Assembly (NCBI GenBank): GCA_009823395.1
Contig: CM020510.1
Coordinates: forward strand, 9,685,273-9,749,272
Origin: Thamnaconus septentrionalis
Lineage: Eukaryota > Chordata > Actinopteri > Tetraodontiformes > Monacanthidae
Direction: 5' to 3'
DNA length: 64,000 nucleotides
The notes beneath the pieces are model-generated. The model was not told the DNA's origin. It did not search any database and saw nothing but the letters and a program-made list of their open reading frames with translations. Every line of letters starts with the position of its first letter. Position 1 is the first letter of the stretch. Positions 12,980-31,900 of this stretch are shown one piece after another. A program made the translations under genes and the position numbers.

Positions 12980-14540
12980 AAGGTTTAAAATTTAGCCAAC
13001 ACAGACAAACTGGTCCAATTGCAATGTTGCTTTGTTTTGTTTCTTCATTGATTCTTGGCAATGCAATAGAATGGGTCTTCTATGTGGTGAATTCAAGGCT
13101 GCAGCTGGAGCTGTGCTCTGCAGTTATCTGCCAACTTGTATGAATTTGTACTTTTGCTGATTGTATCGCCTTCGCCTTCTTATATCTCAAAACACAATGT
13201 CCAAGCTAACATTGAATGAGCTCAGGTATTTTCCCCAAAGGTCACATAGTAATGAACATGTGACTGAGTACGAAAGCAAATTAACGCAGATGGCCTCTTT
13301 GTGTCAGAAGCAGGTGGCGAGGCCACTGATTGGCTGAGGAGTGGGCCGGGTCCTATCCTGCCCACCTTCCTTTTTTTAGCTGTAGCAAAGCATGTCACAT
13401 CTCATGCAAGTTTCCAAGCCACTGGCTGTTCTCAGCCCCGGGCTGCAATGTGCCAAATGATCTTGTTGCACAACATATAAGGACATGTTGTTGTTTAATG
13501 TTGTGCCTTTCACTCTAAACTATTACAGATATTTTTCTAATATAATGTATGGAATTATTTACCTCTGGCAGGCTCACTTATAGTTATTTCTTGTTGTGTT
13601 TTTTTGTTGTGTCTAAGGGATTATTTTCTTGGCATGATTGTTAAAGGAAACTTTTGGCCCAGCGGAAACTTTGCCTCCATATTCAGGTCATGGTAACCTG
13701 CACTGGCAATTCAAAAGTATAAAGTTCAAACTTTCACGGGCATTATTGGCTGAATCTTCTCTTCGGTTACTAGAGTTTTCTCTTGTCACACCAACAATTG
13801 TAAAGGCTGTAGAATTAACAGTGTTTACATTTAGAAGATTAAAAAATATATATTTATATATATTTATTTTCAAGATTTTATTTGGCAAATTACAGATCAG
13901 AGTTATGATCAGCTCCAGAAAAAAAATATGTTGTGTATTTTTCTTAAAAATATAACAACAAAAAAACTCTTAAAAACTCTTTGTTTTCCTGTCTTAAGAT
14001 TTCAACAAATGCCTTTTTTTTTGGCTGCATGTGCCTGGCCATGTGTCACTGTTCTATTTGTGAGCTCGGCTTGTGAATGGTCTAGGTGACATCTGCGTCA
14101 CATGTCAAACAGTACTTGTAAATATCTGGCTCAGCTCTATTCTTCTCAACCTGACTGGAAATTAGTTGATAGCTGCTCTCTGAGGAAAGTTGCTGCAGGA
14201 CTTCTTGAGGACGACAAAAGAATCCTTGCGTAAGTAGGGACAAAGTAGGGCTGTTCTTTTTAATAATGTTATAATAAATGGGAAGCAAAGGCATTGGTTA
14301 GATGTTTTTTTAATATTGCTCCTCTGAATAGAACAAAATCTGCAAACGTGTTGCTTTTGTATCTCCTGCCACTCTGCTTTTATTTACAGTAACGTTTGTC
14401 AACTCAGTAACCTTGAAAACATTGCTTAAAGTTGACATCTATGCTTTTATTTGTGACTTAATTTGCACAGCTATTTTGTAGTGTAATCATTAGCCACGCT
14501 TTCTTTCTGTCTGTCTGTCGGCCTGCCTGTATGTTCGCAG
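12980..14540. other. Non-coding upstream of slc7a1
   Basis: AT-rich sequence with no exon recognised. It probably lies in the first intron of slc7a1, since 14541 is preceded by a splice acceptor (gttcgcag). Confidence 0.4.
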
Positions 14541-14582
14541 GTCACCCCGTCAGTTAAAGCTTCTGGTGCGGCGCGCTAGAAG

Positions 14583-19412
<4,830 letters not shown>

Positions 19413-20480
19413 GAGGCTTAAAGAAGCGGGAGTTGCAATTGATGGACATTTCTACGCAACACTTTAAGCAGAGTTTTAATCCCTCGTTTCAGGTAAAGAA
19501 AAAAAAGTTGTCTGGTACAAAACAAGACTGACATAATCAGATCTAACAGGAAGACCTAAAAACTTTATGAAAGACAAAGCTTTTATCAGTTCAGTCTTGG
19601 AAACAATTTTATTGGAAAAAGTTTAAATCTACACAAAGTTTTGTTTTTTCTTTTTTCTTCATGCTTTCTATATACTTTATAGTTTCACTATCATCAACTT
19701 CACTGAGTGCATTAACTGCCGCGGAAGGTGCAAGGTTTCTAAAACACATATTGTCCATTAATTCATGTTCAGCCTTTTTTGTGTGTTCATTTTTGTAAAT
19801 AATGTAAATTACTGGTACTTTGAGACCTGAGATGATTTAATTCAGACAAAACAGCAACTTTTTGTGCACTCTTGCACATCTGAATTCCTTCATATGTTTT
19901 AAAAGATTGTCACTTTTGGAGGGGGTATGGGGTCAGGGAGCAAAATGTCTAGTGTCATAATTTTGAAGTCTTCATATTGACTTACGTTTGGAATTGGCAA
20001 GCAGCATCTCTCAAACTGAAACAAGATATTTTCACATCGTAGGCTTTTAAAATGGCTTCTTTAAATGAGGCGCCACACTGGCCTTCTGCAGACTGAGAGT
20101 GCACTGCTATTACATTAATGTTGTCTCCTGTTACATTTATGCCAAGTTGAGTTTCCGTTTATGGTTTTTATACATTTTAGAGTAAATTATTATAAGCTCA
20201 TGGAATTTTACAAAAATATTTTCAATATAATGAGAAATTTTAACCGTGTGGAATTATTTATTTATTTTTTAATGCACAAACATCCAACCAATTTGTGCAA
20301 TCTCTGAGGTACATAAATTGTTTTGCTGTTACCTATGGCATTAAGAAGTCTGTCTAGGGTGGGTTCTGCCGTGTGCACATGCCCAAGGTTTCCCAACACA
20401 TTAACCAAATACTTTGTTTATGTTTCTGAAATTCATGAAACATGTTTTATTGTAAATAAACCCAGTTTGCGGTTTTCTTT
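19413..20480 (+). terminator. slc7a1: slc7a1 3' UTR with poly(A) signal
   Basis: AT-rich sequence after the TAA stop. AATAAA at 20455-20460 is the first strong poly(A) signal; a second, at 21212-21217, could give a longer UTR. A quick read for miR-122-type seed sites (known in mammalian SLC7A1) found none. Confidence 0.55.
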
Positions 20481-23400
20481 TTTTTTTCTTCTTCTTTTTT
20501 TGTTTATTTTTGCAGTTTGGAGTGCGGTACTGAACGCTTGGTTTGTCTGACCTTGCAGTCAAATCGGCCTTGGCTGTTGGCATATTGAGTAAAGAGTCTA
20601 AACATCTTTGATAATTACTTGTATCCTGACTACGGCGAGGACGGGTAGCCACGAAAAGAAAAGTTGTGTTTTGCGTCCGGTCAGCGCCCTACACTGTTGC
20701 TGTGGGCTTTCATATGGCGCGTGTTTTGTCGACATACTTACGTTTCACTGTGACACAACTTGGCTCCTAGCCTATGGAAAAGCAATTAGGTGCTTTGGAG
20801 GTGCGGGTGCTGAACAAATCAAGCACCGGTTCAAGCACTGGCTCTGATTTTGAAACCGATTTCTGTTTGGTGGGAAAGGGGTACATGTCCTTATTCAAGG
20901 AGTTGATATGTTTTGTAAAACTTGAAGAACTGGGGGAAAGGTACTTTGCTCAGCACGTGTCAATCTTGGTTGGAATATTGGATTGTTTGTATATGTTGTT
21001 ATAAATTAAATTCTGCTGAATAATGAATCTTTCATTTCAAGATGTCTGACTCATTTTCTTAGATGTATTCTGATCCTCTTTTATTTTATTTTATTTATTT
21101 TTTTGCCTTATTAGAAGAAAATATGAAGTGTGCGCACGTGTGGAATTTCCTTTCCTCTCAACTATTGTCATAAGATGAGGAATTATTTGAACACAAAAAT
21201 GAACGAGTAGAAATAAAGGTTTTTTTTTTCTCTCTCTCTCTTTCTGCTAGAATGTTTCGAGCCAAGCTAATCAGGCTAAACCGGAAGTTAGCAGCTAAAA
21301 ACAATTACAGCTTCGAACAAACCAAAGAGAAGTGGGTTTTAGTTTGTTTCACTACAGAGAAATTTGAGCGCGAGTTTAGGAGGGGTGTGGAAGTGACCGA
21401 GTTGTGCCACTAGGGGGCGGCTTGTGGACGCGGGCGTCGAGTCGAGCCTCTTCATCCTCCCTGTTTCACGGCGATGCTGCAGATGGTGTCCTCCACACAA
21501 CGGCTCATCCTGAATGTAAACCCTCTCCCACTTCTCCTTCCCCTGCTTCACCCTCTCCTCCTCCTTTACACCATCCATCTCTTCCTGCGGAGGATTTGCT
21601 CGGATCCGAACGGTAAGTACCTTTACCTCATTTCGCGGATGGTGGGCGTGTGCGGTCGGTCGGTGGCTTTATTGGTTCTGCAGGAGAGCGTGCAGATGAT
21701 CGGCCCCTTGTTGCAGGTGTCTGGCATATATAACGTCATGATTGTCAAGTTGTCGTGCTGCTGTGCAGTGCGATGCAAATTCTGGCGCAGTTGATGTAAC
21801 ATTTCAATCTGTGAATTATCAAAGTGTGTGGGAGGGTTGTTGGTTCACCTGATTTATGTAGGAAATCCTCTGCCTCCATTATTAGTAGCATCATTTTGCT
21901 TGTGCAGATGATTGTATACCACTGGTTGTATAGAAAAGATTTCTCTTCATATCAATGGTGTAGATCCACTTCAAAAATGTTAAATCAACAATTGAACATG
22001 AAAATCATCATCCCTAAAATTGAAGATTGGCTTTTTGCTCCAAAGGTATTGACTCTTCCCTTTGAGCCTGCAGCCAGATGTAGACTTCAGGGCAACACTC
22101 CCTTTTCCTACAACTCCAGCTTGATCCTGATAAGCTTCGGTTGGTTGCACAAAGATGTCGGGGACCAACGCCTCCATTTTCATCCATCCTCAATATTTTA
22201 TGAGGGTCCCTGTTTAAGCGTCAGGCGTACAAAGGTCCTCAATCTGTGGTGTGTCTCTGCAAAGCCTTAATGATTTCAGGGTCCTTCACGAGAATACAAA
22301 TTGTTTTTAGCTTCCTTTCCCAGTCACCTGCAAAAATATCCAGGTTGTGTAAGAGACCCTGGAGAAAGACTCCACACGGTGGTGCACATCAGGCGGCAGG
22401 TGGCGGCGGGTGAGAATGCTGAGCAGAGATGGGGGATGGGGAACCATGCTCAGGGAAGCATGTTGGGAGGGAGGAACATATATTTCCTCAATTTCCCTTC
22501 TGCTGCTGCGCTGTCAACACGCTCTTGGCTGCTGCAGTGGATATAAATAATGGGTTCAAATCAAGAAAGATGATTGGGAAAATAGAAGAGTGGATGCAGC
22601 AACACAGACAGCTGGTCTGTACAGTAGATCAGTGGCAGGGTAAGAGAGGGTGGAAAAGACAAATGGGGTGGAAATAAGCCGTCAGCCGGTCTGGGTACAC
22701 AGGCTGCACTTCTCCTCCTCCACAACCAGCCTGTGACGTCAAGAGTTCCACAGCTTTGTGTTGACGGTGAAATAAATTGAAAGCGTTTGATAATCTCTGC
22801 ACTGCCAAATTCATTCAGCAAGGAAGGGAAGTAATTAACTGTGTGTGAGCGGTGCGAATTTAGTTCAGCACACTGGCACGATTGTTGCTACAGGTTAAGC
22901 AGTAATGTTTTTCAGACACTTCAATGTTCAGGACGAGATGTGTGTTTGGGTTTCTTAGAGATTAAATGTTAAAAGCTGCTTCAAAGGTTGATTTTGTGGT
23001 TGGACATTAACTGTTGTGTTGATTGTGTTTATGATGTTTTTGTAACAATCTTGAAATGCAGTCTAATTGTCAGTAGTTTACAGCTCTTTGGCACTTGAGG
23101 CTACTGAAGAGCTGAAAGAGCAACAACAACACAAAACAACACTCCTGTTGGCAGGCCGCAGCTTCCTCCCGGGGGAACGACTTTATTCTCCCATTTTTCA
23201 TCTCTCGTCAGGCTGCTTGAGGCATCCCATGCATAAGTATCATTACTGGAGCCTTGCTTGCCGGTTGTTTGCTCGCCCCACGGGGGTCTTTGATTTTATG
23301 TGGTCGAACAGCAGCTCTGCAGTACAGCAGTTAGTGTACAGGGAGGCTGGTTGCAGGAAGGCAGGTGCAGAGGAATTTGATTCTTCACACCCTGTTCTGC

Positions 23401-24105
23401 AGTGCAGGTGCTGAGACAGCATTTGCAACGGATGTCGACCTGTAGGGCCAAAAACAAAGCGCTGTCTACACGTAAGTGTAAAGTGCTTCCAGATTCCACA
23501 TTCAATGGTGGCTTTAAGAGGGCTTATCAAATGACACTGACCTTGGTTGCATAAGAATTGATGAAAACCTGAGACGATCCAGGCTCATAACATGGAGCAG
23601 TATCTATTATCACACTGCTCAGTTTTATCTTCATAAGAAGGAGAATACATAATTTGCTGCAGCACAGTTTAATTTAGGACTTAATTAGGAAGTGATGGGA
23701 TCAGAGGGATCATCAGTCAGCCAAGTCTCTCAGCAATCTATGACTCAAACTAATTTCAGCTGATATATTTGCTGCAGCAGAGCTTTATTTGATTGTCTGA
23801 AAAAGAGCAGAAATCTCTATTATTTGTCACTGGCTATTTTTCACATATTCATCACATTTTGTATTATATGCTTTGTCTTGTTTTTGCAGGATCTGGACTC
23901 TTGATGTCACACAGTAAAGATCATTGTTTCTCCCTTGACATGCTGATACCCCAGTATGTTTCAGCAAAATGTGAAACTCAGTTTTAGACACTTCAACCAG
24001 TGGAGAGACTTCTTCTTGGTGGACTTCATGGATGCTCCATTTGTAAACTGCTCCTGAGGGCATTTTTTCCCTCTCTCTTTTTTTTAAACTCAAAGCTGTT
24101 CCCAG
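20481..24105. other. Intergenic and 5' non-coding part of mtus2
   Basis: No coding exon is recognised. It holds a candidate mtus2 leader exon ending at 21612. A splice acceptor (gctgttcccag) at 24105 shows that the mtus2 5' UTR is interrupted in this interval. Confidence 0.45.
21404..21612 (+). promoter_or_regulatory. Possible mtus2 leader exon and promoter
   Basis: A relatively C-rich block ends in a consensus donor (GAACG|GTAAGT at 21612/21613). It sits between the slc7a1 poly(A) signal and the acceptor of the mtus2 start exon, so a non-coding first exon here would fit. No TATA box is obvious. This is inference only. Confidence 0.25.
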
Positions 24106-24106
24106 A

Positions 24107-25934
24107 ATGTGTGAGCGACGAGAACCCTTCCAGAGCCAGCTGAGGAACAACAACGAGGAGGACGGAAGGCTGGCTGACGGCGATGCCAACGCTAACAATG
24201 AACTCCCCGGAGAGGACGACAGGAGGACGCTGGACACCGGCACCCTGTCCGAGCAGGACAAAGTCATCGTGTGGGGGACAGACTCCCAGTGCGACGACCC
24301 CGAGCTGGCCGAGTTTGAGATGCTGGAGTGTCAGGAGCTGGAGTCCTACGTGATCGAGGAGGAGGAGGATTTCGTCGGCCTTGCAGACCGGAAGGACGTC
24401 CGGGTACGATCTTCACCCCGCAGCAAAGCAGCGACGGCGGAGGAGGAGGCGTCAAAGCTCAGTAAGACCAGAGAGGAGAGAAAGTCGAACCTGCACGGTG
24501 CCGGCGAGCAGGATTCCAGCGTCGCCCTCGTCTCCGAGAGCACAGAGGCGTCCAGGGCGGAGTTAAACTCGGATGCGGACGTTTTTCATTCTTGTCTGTC
24601 CACCATGTCAATCGTAGACAACGCCAGCACCACTCAGACCACTGACTCTGCGCACAACGTTGAGTCCTGTCGAAAAGCTGATCAGCATTCCCTAGCAAAA
24701 AGCACAAAACGCAATGAGGACGTGGATGTGAATTTGAATTCTGCGGTTCAGCCGGAGGCGAATGCGACAAAGGAAAGTGCTGACGAGTGCCGGGTGAACA
24801 ATAATAAGAGAAACAAGGCAGGAGCCGGCGTTTGGGAGAGAGCTTCAGAGATGGGGAGAAAAACCGAGCAGCAGGGCCGACAAGCAGAAAAACTCACATC
24901 GCAGCGAGAAGCCAGTAAAATGGATAAAAGCACACAGGCTGACGAAGACGCCGAGGCGAACTGCAGCCCATGCAAAACAAGTTCCAGGGGGACTCAGTCG
25001 TCGCTGGAAGCCAGAGGCGTCAAGAAGCAGGGGTCGTTCGACAACACGCTGAAGAAGCAAAACTCCTTCGACAGGACCCTGAAGAAGCAGCCGTCCTTCG
25101 AGAACACCTTCCGGAAGCAGCACTCCTTCGACAACTCCCTGAGAAAGCAGGGCTCGTTCGAGGGCAGTGTCAACTGCGGCTCCGCAAACCGAGAGGGCAG
25201 GAAGCCGTGGATGAGCCCCAGTCGACAGGTGGCCCCCTCTTCCCCTCGGACGTCCTCCTTCTCCCCCAACAGACGGCCGCCCGGTTCCCCGGCCAAGGTC
25301 CCGGCCATGAGGGCCGTGAGTTTGGAGCGCAGTAACTCTCCTCAAAGAGGCCAGGGGCTCAAACCGCCCGCTAGGGCCGCTGTGGGCAGCGGCATACCCA
25401 AACCCGTCCTGGTTCAGCAGCAGAGGGAGCCCGAGCCCAGGAAGTCCTCTCCTCCTCAGAGGCCCAAAAATGTTCGGCCCAAAATTATCACCTACGTTCG
25501 GAAGAATCCCCAAGCTAACGTGAGCGACACCGCCGCTACTGCCGCGCTCGAAGCTCCGCCCCATCCTCTGAGGCTCTCCTCTTACGCCAGCCCGACGGCT
25601 CTTAAAGATCCCAAAGGCGGGTATCAGTCCAAATCCACACCTGCGCAATGTTCCCCCGCCGCGCCAATCGACTCATACAAACAGGAAGTGCAGAGGGCGG
25701 CTGCCACCGGGATGAAGCCCCCGGGTGGCGCCGGGCCTCAGAAGCTGGGTGGGAAGTCAAACAGTTTTCATAAGGACACGGCTGAAAGAATTCCCCAAGA
25801 GGTGAGACGATGCAATCCAGTGAAACAGCCAGTATTGTTGGTGCTTTAGTTGTGGTGGTGAAGTTTCCCAATTTGGGATCATTAAAGTACATCTATTCTA
25901 TTTTATTCTTTAACCAGGGAATGCATGTAATATA

Positions 25935-25998
<64 letters not shown>

Positions 25999-28935
25999 GT
26001 GGAAATGATAGAAAAACATAAGTCACTCTTTATTGTGCTAAAGTTGCTATAAAGCATTGAAGCTAACAGCAACGCTAACATTAAGCAACTGTGTCAAACT
26101 TTTTCATTTTTTTCTTTCAATTTTAAACATGTAACTCCAATTAAACGAATTAGTTTAAAAAAAAAATATGAATTCTCATTTTTCCCCACAGCAGTCATAT
26201 TTTTGTCTTTAAAATTTCCTTCTCCAGCTTGAGGGCAGCGGTGCCTTCCGTTCACCCAGAGCTCTGAGGCCTCAGCTGGGGTTAGGAGCTGTCAACAGGC
26301 AACCAGCAGCAAAGGCGAGGGTTCAGCAGCTGGGTCAAAGGTCAGCCCCAAACCAATCGGGTCATGCAGCCGCAGTCTCAACTCACGGATACCAGGACCA
26401 CACAGGTGAGACGACTTTGACAGCTTAAAAATTTAGATAAAGATTAGACTTTCAAAGATTAAACTATTGTATTAATACAATTGTTGTTGTTGTTTTGTTT
26501 TGTTTTGTTTTGTGTGTGTGTGTCCAGGGGACAAGGGTCCAGGGGACGGGGCCCCTAAGAGCCTCCTGCTGAAACCGGGCCAGTCCGGTCTGCGTCCTCC
26601 AGGCTTCTCCTCCCTTCCAGCCCGGCTCACTGCTTTTGGCTTCGCGCGGAGTTCCAGCGTCTCGTCCGCGTCCAGCAATCAATCAAACGACAGCGACCGC
26701 TGTCAACTCCCTCAGGGTGAGTCACCAGCTGTTGCACAAATCACACCGCTTTTCGCCACCCGGCTGAGAAGCGTGACAGTGTAAAAAAACCAAACAGCTT
26801 TTCTTCTGTGAATATTCTGACTTTCTAAAAGATTTTATGTAGAGATGCTTCTAAATCCCTTTAGTTCCTCGGTAGCAGTGACAGCCCCTGCTATCCTCAG
26901 TTACTATAGTAACCGCCCTTCAGTTTCCTCTGAGCTGAAAAGATGTTGTTCAGCACAAGTGACTTTTCCTCCCCTGCTGCTTCCGTTAGACTGTGTCCTT
27001 CACACTTCCAGACTAAATAGCTTAAGACGTGCAAAAATAATATTATGACTGCCAGAATCTCGTGACTTCCACGCCACCTTCAAACTTTTCCGCTGGCCCG
27101 TGTCCCCCGAGGACGAGCGCGCTGACTGACTGACTGACTGACTGACTGAATCCAACCCGCTTGGGTAGATAGAGACGCCTCCTCCAGAGTGCAAACAGCT
27201 GCCGGCTCAGCCCGCACGCACGGACAGACACACACTCAGTCACATGTCGGTGGCAGTTGTTCTCTATTTATAATCCCTGGAATAAAGAAGTGGTCTCCAT
27301 CTCGAGCCAGCTGATGATCCCCCTCTCTGCGAGCTAATGTACTGTACACTCTGAAGGGTTCATTTGCCCCCAGTTTCGGCCCTGCTTCATCAGCAGCTCA
27401 GGCTGGAAAGCAGTATTTGGTCGACCGGTATTAATCCGAGACATGTTCAAGTTGTTTTCCGCTTTTTTCACTCAGCAGAGAATCGAAGCCAGATTTTCAA
27501 GCACTCGCGGGCTCATTTACATTACTGGCAGCTTGGATGTTTACGTTTTCCTTCTGGCTGTTGGCTCCGACAGTCGGTCTTTGTTAGACTGCAGACATGC
27601 GGACATGGGGGACTCACTCCAGCGAAACGTTTTGAAGGAGAGCGACCGCATCCTGTCAGAGAGGAGGTTTCTGAGGAGGACACTCATCGGTTTTGCTCAG
27701 GCTGCTCTAACCACAGCCTGCTGCGACCCCGAGCTCTGTTCTCCAAGCCAGGCAGGGGATGACTGGCGGCGGGGAGCAGATTTGTTCTGTAACTGTGGGA
27801 GAGAAAGGAGGCAATTTAGCAGCGTGAGTCATCCGCCATTCGCCGTCCTCATTCGGCCGGCGTCTCTGTTGTCATCTGCCGGGTGAAACGTTCACAATGT
27901 TCCGTCGGTGTTTTCCTAGATGAGTTCCTTTAAAGGAGCCACGACGGAGCAGACAGTATGTGGCCAATATGTGGAGCAATCTGCCATTCAATATGTGTTC
28001 ATCTTGATGTTTCCCGCTTGGCTTTGCTGAGAGTCGTTTTGAGACTGGTTTCACCGTCTTGATTTTCCAGTTTGTTGGAAAATTCGACAGGTATGGAGGT
28101 AGGCAATGGTTGGAGCGTGAGTGCAGCGCCGTTTCCTTGAGAGTGCTATCGTTACCCTTTGTGACATCACAAATGGCTCATTCCAGCACACATTTGTAAA
28201 GAGTTGTAGCAGACCAAAGGTCTTTAAGACTTGAGACGCCTGTTTTTGATAGAAATTACTGGTGAATTATTATTTTGTATATGAAAAAGGGACCTTTCAC
28301 TGTCAAATTGTTTTATTCACTCTGAGATTATGTTTGGGTTCAAGGACCTTCCGCCTCTGGGACTGCTCAGTTACTTCAAGGTGCAGCACTGTCATTGACT
28401 AAGCTGCTGAATTTTGCATGAGTGTAACAGGAGCCACCTGTCCAGTTTACTCTCGAAGCAAAAACCAAGGTGTTGAACTCTCTGGACAGTAAAAGTCATT
28501 AACTGTACATAAAAAACCTTTCTTGATTCCACCTCTGTGTGTATTACTCATCGTTCAGCCTTAAAAACAGCTATAAATACAAGCCTTTCATGTTTGCCGA
28601 GAGCCAGAGGCATAATACCAGCTTTTCTGAATAATTAACAAGTTTGCAGAAATATCCTTCGGTTAAATTTCCCCAGTTGAGAAAATATTCTCCAAGGAAA
28701 TGCAGTAGTAGCAGAGATCTGCTGCTACAAAAGTGCAAAAGAAAAATACAACATACAACAACATTCTAGTAAATATAAGAGGGGGGGTTTGATTTTCGGC
28801 AGCTGTCAGAGAAAGTGACATTTAAGAGAATTTGTTGCACATTAATGTTTTAGTAGCTGGCCAACTGATGGATGGTAGTTAAATTATAAATCCTGAATTT
28901 CTTTCGCCATCAAAGGCCTGAAAAACATCTGGCAA

Positions 28936-28989
<54 letters not shown>

Positions 28990-31900
28990 CTGTTTCTCCA
29001 GATCCTGGCAGCAGCGACATACTTCTCACCAAAGCCAGCGAGGCCTCTCAGGAGAACTGGTCCCAACCTCCCAACGCTCCCAGCCTGCAGCGCCGCAGTC
29101 TCCCGTCGCAACGCTCCTCTCCACTTGGTTAGTGAAAGTCACAGGTTTTGAACAGAACATCATTCCAGGTAGGGGAGAATTTGGCAGACTTCGACTTTAA
29201 GGCCTCGACGACGTCACGCGAGACAAAGGAAAGTGAATTGACAGTAACACTGTTGCAACTGTTGCACCGTTGTTGCATCACTGGAGGAGGAAGACAGTGC
29301 GAGACAAATCTTCCTTCACTGCTGCGTCTTATAAATCTGCGTCCTCATTCCGGAGCCTTGCCGGTGATGCGGGATTAGCACCACCCAGTGGTCACAGAGT
29401 GGATCTGTGGGGCATGTGCAAGCTTGTAGCTGCTGCAGAAAAAGAAAAAGAAAAAAAGACAAAAAAACCCCACATGAGCAGGAGAAGCAGCAGCTTCACC
29501 TAGTGGTGACTAGGGGAAATTGCACTTTTACCGTGTCTAGCTTTTTTCATATAGTGATGTTTTGAAGAAAAGAAAAAAAGGTTTGTAATTATAATAAATC
29601 ATATAATGTATTTTATGAAAAACAAATACTCTGTACTGGCCTAGAAAACCTCTGTCTTCTCAACATTGCCAACGGATCAAAATGGATCAGGTTTTATTTG
29701 AATTGTGCTCGTTCACTTGTTTTTCAAGCCGAGTGTTTTGATGTTTCAACATATACAGTGACAGTGATAGATGGTCACAAATATGTGTATTACATAATGA
29801 AAGGATTTTTTTTTTTCCATCACACAGCTTCTAGAAGAGATGTGCAGAGAGAAGCTGTGACACCTGCCAAGTCCTCCTCCAAACGATTTGCAGTGATTTC
29901 CCCCAAGCCACAGTCTCCTGGTGGGTGACACACACACACTCACGCACACACATCACAACATGTGTACACAGTGTTTTGTTTTGTTTTTTTTACTCTGGAT
30001 AAATGTGTGGTTTAAAATATTTTCTTTTTTTAAGGCAAGAAAGACCAGATCAGCTCCTTTTCCTTCAGCGTCTGCTGTCTCTTTAAAAATCTTCCACTCC
30101 CTCCACTTTATTACAGGGCCTGTGGCAGCAGCCTGCCGTTGCCATAGCAACAAGAATGAGAGCCTATTAGGCTTACATGGCTCCTTTGGTGGAAATTCTG
30201 CTGGGTCAGGTTACATCGGAAAGTCAGTCAGCATATTGCCCCTCTGTCCTGCTGATAACATAAGAAAATAATATAATATTTACCGAGATGTAATTGGATT
30301 TATTGGTAGGTGATTTGTGAGCGGAAATAAACACCTGCAGTTCCGAGACGTGCAGTTAATCTAGACATGTCCTTCGACAGCAATATGCCGGCCTGTGGAT
30401 GACACTAAGTGGGTTTTATTTTGATACGGTGTTCTGTTGTGCAGTGCGCGGGCGGTCGGCCGACCAGGCTGAGAGGACCCAGGAGCTGGACCGAGCTCTG
30501 ATCCAGCAGCTGCGGGAGCGCTGTGAGCAGCAGAACCTCCAGCTGCAGATCCTGCAGGCCCAGTTCAAGAAGGCCTCCATGTGCCTGGACGTCTTCAGCA
30601 TCACCACTCAGCACTTCTGTCAGAAGGTAGGCAAGCGGTGGAAAATCAGGCAAACACATTCTCAGTCAGCTGCCAACTTCAAGCATCCCCTGCTTTAGAC
30701 TTGTTTATCATCATCACACATTCATTCATCTTTCAACTAAAGGGCTGAGTGTGAAGGGGACAATGTGGGAATGCTACTTCAGATCCGAAGTGTCGCTTCT
30801 GTGTTATTTTGATGTCAGCGTCGCTTTGTTCACAAAGCCTGTTGCCTGCTTTGTTGTTTGGAATCCTCCCGTGTGGTCTCCTCCTTCATTAAAGGCGGTG
30901 ATGGGGAAATACTGATGAGCCGGTGAGTAGAGCAGAGTAGAGGAGAGGCGTCAGTCTTGTCGTTTGTCGTTGAGTTGCGTTGGATCTCCAGAACCCGCGC
31001 TGTCCTCCAGCTTCTGAAGTACTGCCTGTCTGCACTGAAACTCCTCCCTGCCGGATTGAAGTGTCTGATTGTCGGCTTTACCTGCTCCTCCGCTTACATT
31101 TAATCAATTTGTCAGCCCCGCCCACGGTTTCTGCTCCGCAACAGGCGGCGATAGACAAGATTAGAGCAGCCAGAGTGACTGTCAGACAGACTGTGACTGG
31201 CGGAACACCCGCTGTCGTCTCATATCGGCACATCTGGGACGTCTTACACCAGTAGAAAAAAGTTTTCGGACACCCCTCGAATTTTTGATTTGGGAAAAAT
31301 CATTTATGTGTTTGAAGAGCTGTGGCTGCATCAGATGGATGGAGTGTTTTGGTGCTCCACCAAATAGGAGGAAAAAATACATCTTGGGATATGTAGAAAA
31401 CATGAAAATGAACCAAATCAAAGTTGCAGCCAAATCAGTGTCTTTGAAGCCCTACAGTGTTTAGCTCTTTATTGAAATGACTCTGAAAACACTGAAAACA
31501 TGGAGGAAATACAGCTATTTTATGACTGACTGATTATTAATGTAATTTCTTCGAGTTGGGTGGGCCGGATTAAAGGTGGCCCGCTGGCCGTAGTTTGCGC
31601 ATGCCTGTATCCCAAAGAAATTTTCCACTACTTGTCCCACATCTTCATCCTCTTCATCACCTTATAATTCAACACCGCAGCTCTCTTCCTTAGTTCTCAG
31701 TGTGTATCTTATTATTTGTTTTGCAGCTTTGCAGCTTCCAACATGCCTGTTTCTATTTAACCCCACCTACTGTGCAGAGTGATTTAGAGGCATCGTGTTG
31801 CTGACAATATAATTGGCCGCTTATTGATCATCTCCCTTCATCCTCTTCTCCTCTGCCACTCCTTTTTTTTTCCATTTCAAAGATGCACACGACATGTGCA

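Noticed and set aside
24459..25892. Long minus-strand frames across the large mtus2 exon
   Set aside because: They are antisense shadows; the plus frame carries the conserved MTUS2 motifs and joins correctly to 13 further exons.
31255..31500. A Tc1/mariner-like insertion in the mtus2 intron
   Set aside because: One phrase ('agttttcggacaccc') recalls such elements, but I found no paired inverted ends or TA duplication, so I do not list it as an element.
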